A stretch of DNA of 64,000 bases, taken from IMG/VR virus record IMGVR_UViG_3300037088_000797, positions 114,515 to 178,514 of that record; one strand, given 5' to 3'. The first letter of the stretch is position 1, and each line of letters begins with the position of its first letter. The notes under the pieces were generated by a model, which had not been told where the DNA came from, made no database searches, and saw only the letters and a list, made by a program, of their open reading frames with translations. Source of the stretch: a virus. This document shows positions 23,200 through 31,431 of the stretch, in pieces. The position numbers and the translations under genes are program-made.

Positions 23200-25407
23200 T
23201 TATTTTTTTACTATGTCTGGTTGATGAAGTTCATGATTTCGTAATCTCTTAAATACGTCCACTTGATCAACTGGTGGGGCATCTGGGTCAATAAGTAATT
23301 CTGTCTTTTCAATCTCTTCTCTTCGTTCTTTTGTTAAAATTTCTACTGGAAGTTTGTGTTCTGGTGGCAAATATACTCTATTATTTTTATTAATTTCGTC
23401 ATATTTTTGCACAACTGTTTCCACAATTATTTCTTTTGGTGGCGAGATATCTTCCAATTTTACTTCAGTTTCATTAACATTTGTTGTAAAAGTTTCTCCA
23501 CTCCAGTCCAATAAACTATCATTTTTTATCTGTTTTTCATGAAAATCAGCTTCAGGATGAATATTTACACCCTCATTTACTCCCTCACTTGCTCCCTCAT
23601 TTACTCCCTCAATCTTTACAGTTTCATCAATTTCCAGTATATCATCTTTCTTTGTAGTCTCAATTGCAGTATTTTTTACACCATCATTTACACCCTCAGT
23701 TACACCATCATTTACACCCTCAGTTTCATTCAATGTCTTTTGTGCAAAATCTACAATCTGTTTTAATTCTTCACTGTTTAACTCACGAGTTGTACTAATA
23801 TGTATATTTTCAATTGTTGTATTTTCAGTTTTAACTAATTTATCAAATTGTGTTAAATCAACAGGGTCATCCAATTTTATATGATCATTAATGTCTGGAG
23901 CGTTCAATCTACCCATAAGACTTCCTTCACTATGCTTACTAATTATGGCATGCATTTCCAGATCAGATGATTTTTTCAATATTTCATTTACAGTGTCATT
24001 AACTTTATTAACGTCATCTTCAGTTTGTTTTCTTAATGTTGTCTTTAAAGGATATCTCTTATCTTCAATATTAATTTGCATTGTATCATTATTAAAGATA
24101 CAATCAGTGAATGTTTGTCCATCTTGTGCAAACCTTGCTTTAATAATACGTATACTTGCAAGATTAGCTTCTTTTTGATCTGCAGTTTTAGCGACACTCA
24201 TAAAGAAATGTGCTTTTTGCACCCTCTTAATGCTACCACCAGTCTGATATGCTTCCACGTATTCTGCATTAAAACCACTGCGATTAGTTTGTATTGCAGT
24301 CCAAGCAGGTATATCAAAATCTGCAGCCAGTGCTTCAAATGATTTTATAATTACAAGTTCTGCTTCGTTTCTATCAGGAGATTTTTTATGTGATTCAAGA
24401 CAGTCAAGATAGTCAAGAACTAATATGTCAAATTTAATACCAAATTTCTTCTGGTAGCCAATCATCCACCTACGAATATCCATCATAGTAGTATTTTCCT
24501 GACTAAATCTTTTTATAATAAGGTTACCTTTGCCAGACATATCAACTGCTTTCTCATGCGCAATCCTGTTAACTCTTATATTTTCAAATTCATCATCCAG
24601 TTTACTTAATGATGATTTTGCCCAGATAGTAAAGTGTTTACGTTGAATCTGTTCTTTAGTATCTTCGAATATAATCTGACAAACATTCTTCTGATCGTCA
24701 TATGCACTGTTAGCAATTACTGTAAGCATTGTTGTTTTTCCAACACCTGAAGGAGTTAATATTACACCAATTTCTTGTTTACCCAAACCACCACCAGTTA
24801 AAGTATCAATAGCAAATATGCCTGTTGGAATCGTCTGACGAAACTCTTTTCTTAATGCATGTTCAATGTTATCAAATACGCTTATGCCATAATCTTCATC
24901 GTCACCAATATGTTGAACTTTATTGAATTTTTCTTCTATTAAAGCAATTGTTGTTTTCTTTCTGATATCACCATTCTTGGTTGAAGTTATTATGAATTCA
25001 CCAGTTTTTCTATATTCTTGTTGCTTAATAAAATTAGTTGTTTCCCTTCTTACTACATCACCCTCATACAATATTTGTTTATTTATAACCCTTTCATTCC
25101 ATAGTTCAATCTTCTTAATTACCGCAAATAAAGATTCTTCCTCAATAATATTATTGGGAGTTTTATAAGTATTAATCGCTTGCTGTATACTTTGATTTTG
25201 AAGATTTGGGACTTTTTCGTGTGCTTTGAAATATTCAAGAATTATAATAAAAAGTCTTTTAAGATATGGGTCATCAAAATATTCAATAGCTAAGTTTGGA
25301 ATTGTTTTTTCTGCAAACTCTGGTTCGACCAGTAATTGCCACATAAGACGTTGTTGAAATTCAGGACCTAAATAAGCACTTAGGGTATGTTCGGTATTTT
25401 CAGCCAT
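23200..25407 (-). CDS. Replicative DNA helicase (T4 gp41/DnaB type) with repetitive C-terminal tail
   Basis: 735 aa. An N-terminal helical DnaB domain (~1-120) precedes a RecA-type motor: TPSGVGKTT at 218-226 (Walker A), FDILVLDYLD at ~316-325 (Walker B), and an AWTAIQTNRSG segment followed by GGSIKRVQKAHFFMSVA (sensor and arginine region). It should unwind DNA 5'-3' at the replication fork and recruit primase. The core ends near 460. The remaining ~270 aa are charged and probably disordered, with tandem EGVN/DGVN units at ~557-616 encoded by 12-bp repeats. Neighbouring genes are RNase H-, UvsX- and gp32-like, a T4-type replication block. A weak promoter-like CTTG-N21-TAGTTTAG lies at 25488-25456. 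Confidence 0.88.
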   Translation of the reverse strand: MAENTEHTLSAYLGPEFQQRLMWQLLVEPEFAEKTIPNLAIEYFDDPYLKRLFIIILEYFKAHEKVPNLQNQSIQQAINTYKTPNNIIEEESLFAVIKKIELWNERVINKQILYEGDVVRRETTNFIKQQEYRKTGEFIITSTKNGDIRKKTTIALIEEKFNKVQHIGDDEDYGISVFDNIEHALRKEFRQTIPTGIFAIDTLTGGGLGKQEIGVILTPSGVGKTTMLTVIANSAYDDQKNVCQIIFEDTKEQIQRKHFTIWAKSSLSKLDDEFENIRVNRIAHEKAVDMSGKGNLIIKRFSQENTTMMDIRRWMIGYQKKFGIKFDILVLDYLDCLESHKKSPDRNEAELVIIKSFEALAADFDIPAWTAIQTNRSGFNAEYVEAYQTGGSIKRVQKAHFFMSVAKTADQKEANLASIRIIKARFAQDGQTFTDCIFNNDTMQINIEDKRYPLKTTLRKQTEDDVNKVNDTVNEILKKSSDLEMHAIISKHSEGSLMGRLNAPDINDHIKLDDPVDLTQFDKLVKTENTTIENIHISTTRELNSEELKQIVDFAQKTLNETEGVNDGVTEGVNDGVKNTAIETTKKDDILEIDETVKIEGVNEGASEGVNEGVNIHPEADFHEKQIKNDSLLDWSGETFTTNVNETEVKLEDISPPKEIIVETVVQKYDEINKNNRVYLPPEHKLPVEILTKERREEIEKTELLIDPDAPPVDQVDVFKRLRNHELHQPDIVKK
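23560..23735. repeat. Degenerate 12-bp tandem repeats in the helicase gene
   Basis: Two clusters of the unit TTTACACCCTCA or close variants (plus strand), in frame, encoding E/D-G-V-N/T repeats in the disordered tail. Confidence 0.7.
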
Positions 25408-25428
25408 TTATATATAAAGTGTTAAAGA

Positions 25429-25507
25429 AGGCGGTTGCTGGAGAAAACATAAACACTAAACTAACCAACAATGGAAACAAAAAACAAGGAATTTCCAACA
25501 ACCGCCT
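25429..25507. repeat. 14-bp inverted repeat flanking the helicase promoter region
   Basis: AGGCGGTTGCTGGA at 25429-25442 pairs with TCCAACAACCGCCT at 25494-25507 (one mismatch), with a 51-nt spacer. On the minus strand it follows the 212-aa gene and is trailed by TCTTT. It could end that transcript or act as an operator for the helicase gene. Confidence 0.5.
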
Positions 25508-25521
25508 GTATTATTTATGAC

Positions 25522-26160
25522 TTAATTACGTTTAAGTCGTCTCAGCATTTCATCCCTTTTAGCAGGAGAAAGTTCTCTGATTTGATTGATCGACATTCCT
25601 TTAATGTTGATCAAATCGTAATCGTCCCACATGTTTTTAACATCGGTATGTAAGATTTTACTTCTTATTGAATTTGCAATATCACATACTTCGTCAACTA
25701 TTTCAGTTGACCAACGTGCTATCGGATTAAAACCATCAACATAAAAAGTTCTTTCAACAATAGGTTTATTGTTGATGTAAAAACCAATTTTACATTCAAC
25801 GCCTCTGATTGTTTTTTCTTCAATCTGTTGAACTATTGGTTGGGGATTATAATACATCCCTTCTCTCTTCTCTTTTGGATATGTATTGACCATTTTCTGG
25901 TGATATCCATAATAATCATACTCACGATTTATTACTAATTCAGGAGCGTCTGCATAGTGCTTAAGAGCAAATGTTGTGTAATTTCTACGGGAAAGTGTCT
26001 TCTGCAGTCTGGTAATTGCCCTTGGCAATATCTCCCTGATATCGATTGAATATCTTGTGAAGGGATTAAACTGATCAGCATCAAATACTTTTTCGCATAA
26101 CAGAACATCCTGTTGGGTTAGTGAAAACCTAAACATGTTACTATGATCTTTTTCGTTCAT
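25522..26160 (-). CDS. Conserved-looking protein with internal duplication (212 aa)
   Basis: The family is not recognised. Two segments look duplicated: VFDADQFNPFTRYSIDIREI at ~24-43 and TFYVDGFNPIARWSTEIVDE at ~139-158. Both are followed by a helix with an R-L/I pattern, so the protein may be a two-lobed alpha/beta fold. The C-terminal ~25 residues (INQIRELSPAKRDEMLRRLKRN) are a basic helix that could bind nucleic acid. It lies between the RNase H-like and helicase genes and has its own host-type promoter, so a replication-associated early role is inferred. Confidence 0.6.
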   Translation of the reverse strand: MNEKDHSNMFRFSLTQQDVLLCEKVFDADQFNPFTRYSIDIREILPRAITRLQKTLSRRNYTTFALKHYADAPELVINREYDYYGYHQKMVNTYPKEKREGMYYNPQPIVQQIEEKTIRGVECKIGFYINNKPIVERTFYVDGFNPIARWSTEIVDEVCDIANSIRSKILHTDVKNMWDDYDLINIKGMSINQIRELSPAKRDEMLRRLKRN

Positions 26161-26193
26161 TTTTGTGATTTTTAAATTGTTAATAACTCAATA

Positions 26194-26225
26194 CAAATAT
26201 AACTTGAAACTTCCATAAGCGGAAG
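26194..26225 (-). promoter_or_regulatory. Host-type promoter for the 212-aa gene
   Basis: Minus strand CTTC, 20 nt, TATATTTG, ending 34 nt upstream of the ATG. The -33 element is imperfect. Confidence 0.5.
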
Positions 26226-26230
26226 TCTTT

Positions 26231-27283
26231 TTATAAATTTTTCCGTTTGTTCTTTCTTTCCTCTGCAATCAACTCTTTTTCAGCAGAAACCACAGTATAA
26301 AATGGTTCAATATAATTGACGTAGGTACTGCCATATGCCATCAAAAATTGGTCTTTATTTATTAATGGTAGCAAGTTTTTACTACCTCTGTCTTTCTCAG
26401 TTAAACATGTGTCTAAACCTCTTAATGCCTGAATTGCTTCTACTGTAAGCATTGGGTCTCTTAAATTTACTATTTGATAGTTGGTTTTAAGTCTTTCTAT
26501 ATTATTATATATGTTTTCAAGTGCTTTAAGTGGTTTCTTTTTATTTAAAACTCTTTTTTTATTAATTTCGTCTGCTTTTTGACATATTTCTTTTACTGTC
26601 ATATACCTAAATTTCAGTTCAGGAAAATGTTCTAAAAGAGTTTTTTCTTTAATACCACCAACACCAGCAACGTTATCAGAATCATCACCACATATTATTT
26701 TTAATGTAAGTGCATTCAGATAATGATGATTAAAATACATTATATAATTATTTTTAGTTACTGGCTGATCAATGTTTGGAAATATGATTGTTATATTTAA
26801 ATCCAATAATTGTGCAAAATCCCTGTCGTTTGAATAAACAAAAAGTTCTTCTTTGTTATTATGTTGTATACAATATGCTGCAATGAGGTCATCTGCTTCG
26901 ACATCATCCATTTCGATTTGTCTGAGAAATAATTCTTCAGCATATTCTTGTATTCTCATTCTTTGTTTTAATACTGACTGTTCTTTTTCTCTTTCTCTGC
27001 GAATTTCAGCAGCAGTCATTTCAATTTTTTTATGCCATTCTTTGGTTTTACGATTTTCTTTATAGGCATTATCAATACGGTGACGATAAATCCCACCGCC
27101 TTCTCCATCCCATGCAAGTATTACTTTATTAATCATGTGTGCTTTAATAAGCATACGGACAGTTGTAAGGAACTGATACAAACCCCCAATGTGTCCAAAA
27201 TTGGGAGTATATGTATCTTTCGCTCCATGATATGAACGCTGTAAAAGATAAGACGCATCAACTACTAACGTTCTTGTTTTCAT
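26231..27283 (-). CDS. rnh: 5'-3' exonuclease / RNase H (T4 Rnh, FEN-1 family)
   Basis: 350 aa. Metal-ligand motifs in FEN order: VVDASYLLQRSYHG at 7-20, ILAWDGEGG at ~55-63, DDVEADDLIAAY at ~126-137, YSNDRDFAQLL at ~150-160, and GDDSDNVAGVGGIKEKTL at ~199-216, the last being the helix-hairpin-helix and acidic cluster of the C-terminal lobe. It should remove RNA primers and flaps from lagging-strand fragments, as T4 RNase H does. The ATG overlaps the stop of the upstream recombinase gene as ATGA, giving translational coupling. Confidence 0.9.
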   Translation of the reverse strand: MKTRTLVVDASYLLQRSYHGAKDTYTPNFGHIGGLYQFLTTVRMLIKAHMINKVILAWDGEGGGIYRHRIDNAYKENRKTKEWHKKIEMTAAEIRREREKEQSVLKQRMRIQEYAEELFLRQIEMDDVEADDLIAAYCIQHNNKEELFVYSNDRDFAQLLDLNITIIFPNIDQPVTKNNYIMYFNHHYLNALTLKIICGDDSDNVAGVGGIKEKTLLEHFPELKFRYMTVKEICQKADEINKKRVLNKKKPLKALENIYNNIERLKTNYQIVNLRDPMLTVEAIQALRGLDTCLTEKDRGSKNLLPLINKDQFLMAYGSTYVNYIEPFYTVVSAEKELIAEERKNKRKNL

Positions 27284-28446
27284 TCTTCAGTAATATTTGT
27301 TACTTCTGCTTTTTGAATAAGATCATTATCATCACTAATAACATTTCCTTCTGCATCCATTGGTTTGGCTTTGATAGTTATATCATCAGCAGTAATAGTA
27401 TCATCTTCAAAAATATTTCGGAAGTGAAGTATGTTTTTCTTTTTATATTCTGCAACACTTGCATCATCACCATATATAAATCCATGTGGTGTTGAACCTA
27501 TCTTTCCTTCTAATGAAATACCACCCTTTTCACCATCAATATGATTCTTAGCAATATTAACTTTATTTCTAAACCCAAAATTAACGTCTCTACTTTTACA
27601 TGCTGCAGTTAATCTTTCAGTTCCGTGTGTAATAATACCACCAAAATTATAAATAAGTCTTGCTCCAAAGAACCAAGTTTCACCGCCTTTATGTTTAACA
27701 ACTTTATTCATTGAATCGTACCAAATTTTCTGAACAGCACCAATTGTATTTGTGTATAGACTATCAGTTCTTCGACTATTGGGTATTGTATTATTCAATA
27801 TGGACATAAATGCTTTCTCATAAGCACCAGCATTCCACATATTATTATCACTATCATTCTTTTCAAGTGCATTGATTGTCTTGATACAATTTAATGTACC
27901 AATAGAATCTATTGCAAAATACAAGTCAAACGGTAAATTACCTGCTGCTTGCTGGTCAATGAAATAATAAACACCTTTCGCCATATCTTCAATAGCTGCT
28001 TCTTTTCTCTCTTTTTTTTCTGCTTTATCAAAGTTTTCAAGAAGAAATTTATTCTTAACCAAAATATAATCACCATTCCAGTCAAAACCCATAAGAGTTA
28101 ATCTTTCATTACCTTCATCAATGTTGTTTTCAGTATCAATTATAATTGGTAATACTCCCATTTTTTGTGCATTAACTATTGAACGCATTAATGCTGTTGA
28201 TTTACCAGTATTGGAATATCCACGAAATAGTGTTACGTATCCCTTTGGCACACCGGGCATGCCAGTCGCTTCTTGGAGTGCATCATCAATCGGAATCCAA
28301 ATAAGTGGTTTAGAGGGAACTTTTTCTGCTCCAATTTTTTTCTTATAATTATCCAATGAAAATGTTTTCTTGGCTACAGGTTTCCTTGTTTTATTATTAT
28401 CAGGAACACTACTTTCTTCTGATAAATGTACTAATTCTTTTGCCAT
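27280..28446 (-). CDS. uvsX: UvsX/RecA-type recombinase
   Basis: 388 aa, matching UvsX. The ATP-binding core has GMPGVPKGYVTLFRGYSNTG leading into KST, with Walker A GYSNTGKST at 76-84, an ILPIIIDTEN-like strand, and an FAIDSIGTL Walker B-type strand near 180. An ILNNTIPNSRR region with a tyrosine- and Asn-rich loop and an HIDGEKGG-type segment follow, with an acidic C-terminal tail. It should form filaments on ssDNA for strand exchange and recombination-dependent replication with the gp32-like protein encoded just upstream. It ends with TGA inside the ATGA overlap with rnh. A terminator hairpin separates it from gp32, so part of its expression probably comes from read-through. Confidence 0.85.
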   Translation of the reverse strand: MAKELVHLSEESSVPDNNKTRKPVAKKTFSLDNYKKKIGAEKVPSKPLIWIPIDDALQEATGMPGVPKGYVTLFRGYSNTGKSTALMRSIVNAQKMGVLPIIIDTENNIDEGNERLTLMGFDWNGDYILVKNKFLLENFDKAEKKERKEAAIEDMAKGVYYFIDQQAAGNLPFDLYFAIDSIGTLNCIKTINALEKNDSDNNMWNAGAYEKAFMSILNNTIPNSRRTDSLYTNTIGAVQKIWYDSMNKVVKHKGGETWFFGARLIYNFGGIITHGTERLTAACKSRDVNFGFRNKVNIAKNHIDGEKGGISLEGKIGSTPHGFIYGDDASVAEYKKKNILHFRNIFEDDTITADDITIKAKPMDAEGNVISDDNDLIQKAEVTNITEE

Positions 28447-28473
28447 TTTAATTAAAATTGTTAATAAGATAAT

Positions 28474-28499
28474 AAAGGGGAAACTTTCATTTCCCCCTT
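28474..28499 (-). terminator. Hairpin terminator/attenuator between gp32-like and uvsX-like genes
   Basis: Stem AAGGGGAAA with TTTCCCCCTT; the minus strand continues TTTATTATC. No separate promoter for uvsX is evident, so it probably works as a partial terminator. Confidence 0.7.
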
Positions 28500-28517
28500 A
28501 TTTTGTTTTAGTAATTT

Positions 28518-29777
28518 TTAGAAAGGAAGATCATCATACTCGTGATTATCGTTTTCACTTTCATTGCTCTTGTTTGTATCAGCTACTGGAGCACCTGAAG
28601 TCACATTAACAACTGGTGCTTGTGCTGGAGCATTTTGTAATGCTGACTGTCCAACATTCACTGCATCGTCTTTGTATTCGCCAACTTTGTCAGGTGTAAT
28701 GTTACTAATCGTAACCCTTGGATATTCTTCATCGATCAAATCAGATGCCTGTTCGAATGCTGCATCTTCATCTGCATCGAGATTACGGGTACGAGTATTG
28801 GCTGCTTCTTCCAAGTCAGGACGACCCGGGAACACCCAATGTTTGTTGTTTGAATCAGTATCATCCCAATAAGGGTTAGTACCGTTTGCCACAGATTCAA
28901 GAAACTCGTAAGGTGGCATACCCGGTGCTTGTTTTGGTTTGAATACTTCTCTCCAATTGATGCTGTCTTCAAGCCATTCTTGCATAACAAGATTGTCACC
29001 ATGAAGCAATGATTTACCACGGAAAGTAATTGCAGAAATCTGCTTGTAAACATGACCATTGAATTCACTGTCAGACATGGTGATACTTAAGTCAGTACCG
29101 TTTTTTGGGTCTGCAAAGTCTGCCTGATTAATCTCTGTGTATTCTCTAAGAATAGGAAGGAGTTTATCAAGTGTACCCTGATTTTTGAAGTTGTGTTTAA
29201 ATCTCCAAAATTTAACACCGTCTTTTTCAGCACCTTTGTCAATACCACGAACAATGTAGAATTTCTTTGCTTCCCATTTGTTGGCTTCTGTAAAGATTGC
29301 TCTGTTTTTTTCGTAGATTACTAATTCGTCTGCGTTCAGAGTTTCTTTCTTTCTACCCTTTAATGATGGGTTTTGCTGTGCAAGTAATTTCTTTGCTTTG
29401 TCGCATAATGGGCATGGAGCAGGAATCATAAGAGGTTGACCGTTTGTGTCAAATACTGGCTTTCCGTTTGCCACTTTCTGAACTTTAACGTCATTGTGAG
29501 CAGGACAGTAGATAACTGTGCCGTGTTTCTTTTTTCCGCCAGAAGCGTTGGTAGGTGCAACATGGAAGAATGCTTCTTCAATGTATTTCTTACCTTGTTT
29601 TGGGGGAAGGATTCTGAAAATCTCTTTGTTTTTACGGGGAACGAAAAATTTCGCTAAGATTTCCTCTGATGTTTTGCGTTTTTTTTGATTTTGTTTGTTC
29701 TTAAAATCATCAAACTCTTTTCTCAATTGTGACAAATCTCCACCTTGTGGGTTTGTCTTTTCATTTGTGTTTTCCAT
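28518..29777 (-). CDS. Single-stranded DNA-binding protein, gp32-like
   Basis: 419 aa, longer than T4 gp32 (301). A basic N-terminal region (KNKQNQKKRKTSEEILAKFF) suits cooperative binding. The core has an OB-fold interrupted by a zinc site with C91-P-A-H94 and C122-P-L-C125, the arrangement of gp32's zinc ribbon. The acidic C-terminus ends EYDDLPF, the typical protein-interaction tip of phage and bacterial SSBs. It coats ssDNA at forks and recombination intermediates and recruits the helicase and UvsX-like proteins encoded downstream. It is driven by an exact host-type promoter, consistent with early expression. Confidence 0.88.
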   Translation of the reverse strand: MENTNEKTNPQGGDLSQLRKEFDDFKNKQNQKKRKTSEEILAKFFVPRKNKEIFRILPPKQGKKYIEEAFFHVAPTNASGGKKKHGTVIYCPAHNDVKVQKVANGKPVFDTNGQPLMIPAPCPLCDKAKKLLAQQNPSLKGRKKETLNADELVIYEKNRAIFTEANKWEAKKFYIVRGIDKGAEKDGVKFWRFKHNFKNQGTLDKLLPILREYTEINQADFADPKNGTDLSITMSDSEFNGHVYKQISAITFRGKSLLHGDNLVMQEWLEDSINWREVFKPKQAPGMPPYEFLESVANGTNPYWDDTDSNNKHWVFPGRPDLEEAANTRTRNLDADEDAAFEQASDLIDEEYPRVTISNITPDKVGEYKDDAVNVGQSALQNAPAQAPVVNVTSGAPVADTNKSNESENDNHEYDDLPF

Positions 29778-29827
29778 TTTAATTTAATTTACAGTAAAGT
29801 TATTTTTCAATTATAAAAATTGTGCTA

Positions 29828-29859
29828 CAAATATAGCCTTCATTTCTCATAAATACAAG
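29828..29859 (-). promoter_or_regulatory. Host-type promoter for gp32-like gene
   Basis: Minus strand CTTG, 20 nt, TATATTTG, ending 50 nt upstream of the ATG. Confidence 0.75.
29848..29856 (-). promoter_or_regulatory. Late-promoter-like motif GTATTTATG inside the gp32 promoter
   Basis: It lies between the -33 and -7 elements of the host-type promoter, so the gene could be switched from host to phage sigma. Confidence 0.35.
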
Positions 29860-29915
29860 ACTTTTTTTATTTAGTCTAAATAAAAATAAGATTTTTTATA
29901 GAAAATGATAAAATT

Positions 29916-31352
29916 TTATGGTTTTAAGAAACCATTAGATACAACTGTGAATGAAAGGGTTTGTTTGTTTTCATAATAGTTACCATTTTTCATTCTGATC
30001 TGAAGGTAATAGTCCTGCGGAATCAACCATGACGTATCGAGATTAAACTCATATCCTGCATTTGTTCTATTCACTGGTGTAAATGGTATAATATTGATTT
30101 CATATTTTTTTCCTACTGTTGTGAATAACCTGTATTCAATGTCCAAAGGTAAGAAATTATTTTGATTTGCATAGAGTTCTCTGATAGTTAATTTAATTTT
30201 TTTTGTAACACCCGCAGTAACGTTTTCTTTTTCACCAATTCCCCAGAAATAAAAGAAATAATTTTGAAAATTAATCTGGTTTGATTGATCAAAGGTATAA
30301 TATTTATCTTGAGATATCAAGTAAAATTCAGCATCATACGTAAAATTCTTACCGTTAATAGTTACATCCCATACGTCCCTAAATAAAACAGCATCTGGAT
30401 ATGTCTGAGAATCAACATTTAAAGTGATTTTATAAATGCCTTTACTTACATTAATAATTGAATTACCACTAAGAGTAGCCACTAAATTATCTTGATAGTC
30501 AAATATGTCAACTTTATTTACTGTTATATTTTGTTGGAAACCACCTACATTAACATATAAATATAAATCATTATCTTTATCGAGATAGAAATAATTTCTA
30601 TCATCAGTAATAGTATCATCAATTATTGTTTCGATGAATGGTTCATAAAATGTATTTGTATGCTTTGCAAAAAATGCAACTGCTTGTCTGAATTCAGTTT
30701 CAAGTGTTTCATAACTATCTGGAAACTTAATACCAATACCAAAAGAATCACCAGAATATGCCGTTGTGCCAGTATAGCCAGTACCGAATATTCTTTGATT
30801 TATATAATCAGTAACATCAATTTCAATATTTTCATCACCCTTTTCAAATGATTGTGTGCCTAATATCTGGGTCACACCGCTAATATAAGCACCTTGTTTT
30901 GTCCAGCCACTGGTTGTTGTTCTGGCTGACCAGTTAACTGCCTGTGGAAACAAAACGGGATTTATAACGTCAACATAAATAAAATTAGGGTCATTATATT
31001 CAAACACATAACCGCTACCTTCATCCCAGCTTTCATTAACATTAAATAATTCAAGATTAAAAGCACTTGCTCTGTCGATATTAAGACTATATGATTTCTT
31101 TCCTATATATTCTGGTGCATATCTAATACTATTAGTCATATGCAATATATGTTTTTTTATTCTCTCTGGATTTATCGACCCGTCAGCAATCTTAGCACGT
31201 ATATCATCAAAGTCAATGTCAAAAATAAATCTACTTACCTGTTTATTGAAAGTACCATAAGATATTTCAGTAACAGGGTTTTGTGAATTATTGGTTAGGT
31301 TGTGACCTATCAATGTATCATTCTTTGAAAAATATGATCTGAAAGTTGACAT
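29916..31352 (-). CDS. Virion structural protein with DNRLRE-like domain (478 aa)
   Basis: No firm family. Residues ~90-220 resemble the DNRLRE/carbohydrate-binding-like sandwich (NVNESWDEGSGYVFEY, then WTKQGAYISG and IEIDVTDYINQRIFG), seen in surface and phage structural proteins. The second half has three Ig-like beta segments, e.g. NDLYLYVNVGGFQQNITV and ISKGIYKITLNVDS-type strands. A late-type GTATTTATA lies 13 nt upstream of the ATG. Position between replication genes and a head/neck-type block, late promoter and beta-rich composition point to a capsid or tail decoration role. Confidence 0.6.
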   Translation of the reverse strand: MSTFRSYFSKNDTLIGHNLTNNSQNPVTEISYGTFNKQVSRFIFDIDFDDIRAKIADGSINPERIKKHILHMTNSIRYAPEYIGKKSYSLNIDRASAFNLELFNVNESWDEGSGYVFEYNDPNFIYVDVINPVLFPQAVNWSARTTTSGWTKQGAYISGVTQILGTQSFEKGDENIEIDVTDYINQRIFGTGYTGTTAYSGDSFGIGIKFPDSYETLETEFRQAVAFFAKHTNTFYEPFIETIIDDTITDDRNYFYLDKDNDLYLYVNVGGFQQNITVNKVDIFDYQDNLVATLSGNSIINVSKGIYKITLNVDSQTYPDAVLFRDVWDVTINGKNFTYDAEFYLISQDKYYTFDQSNQINFQNYFFYFWGIGEKENVTAGVTKKIKLTIRELYANQNNFLPLDIEYRLFTTVGKKYEINIIPFTPVNRTNAGYEFNLDTSWLIPQDYYLQIRMKNGNYYENKQTLSFTVVSNGFLKP

Positions 31353-31364
31353 TCTCTTTTTCTA

Positions 31365-31373
31365 TATAAATAC
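31365..31373 (-). promoter_or_regulatory. Late-promoter-like motif GTATTTATA
   Basis: 13 nt upstream of the ATG at 31352, directly after the terminator of the preceding unit. Confidence 0.55.
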
Positions 31374-31383
31374 CTCACAAACA

Positions 31384-31410
31384 AAAAAGACTACACTTGG
31401 TAGTCTTTTT
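31384..31410 (-). terminator. Rho-independent terminator
   Basis: AAAAAGACTAC-acttg-GTAGTCTTTTT; ends the five-gene unit that starts at 35134. Confidence 0.85.
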
Positions 31411-31431
31411 ATTATTGTTATTTGCCATTTA

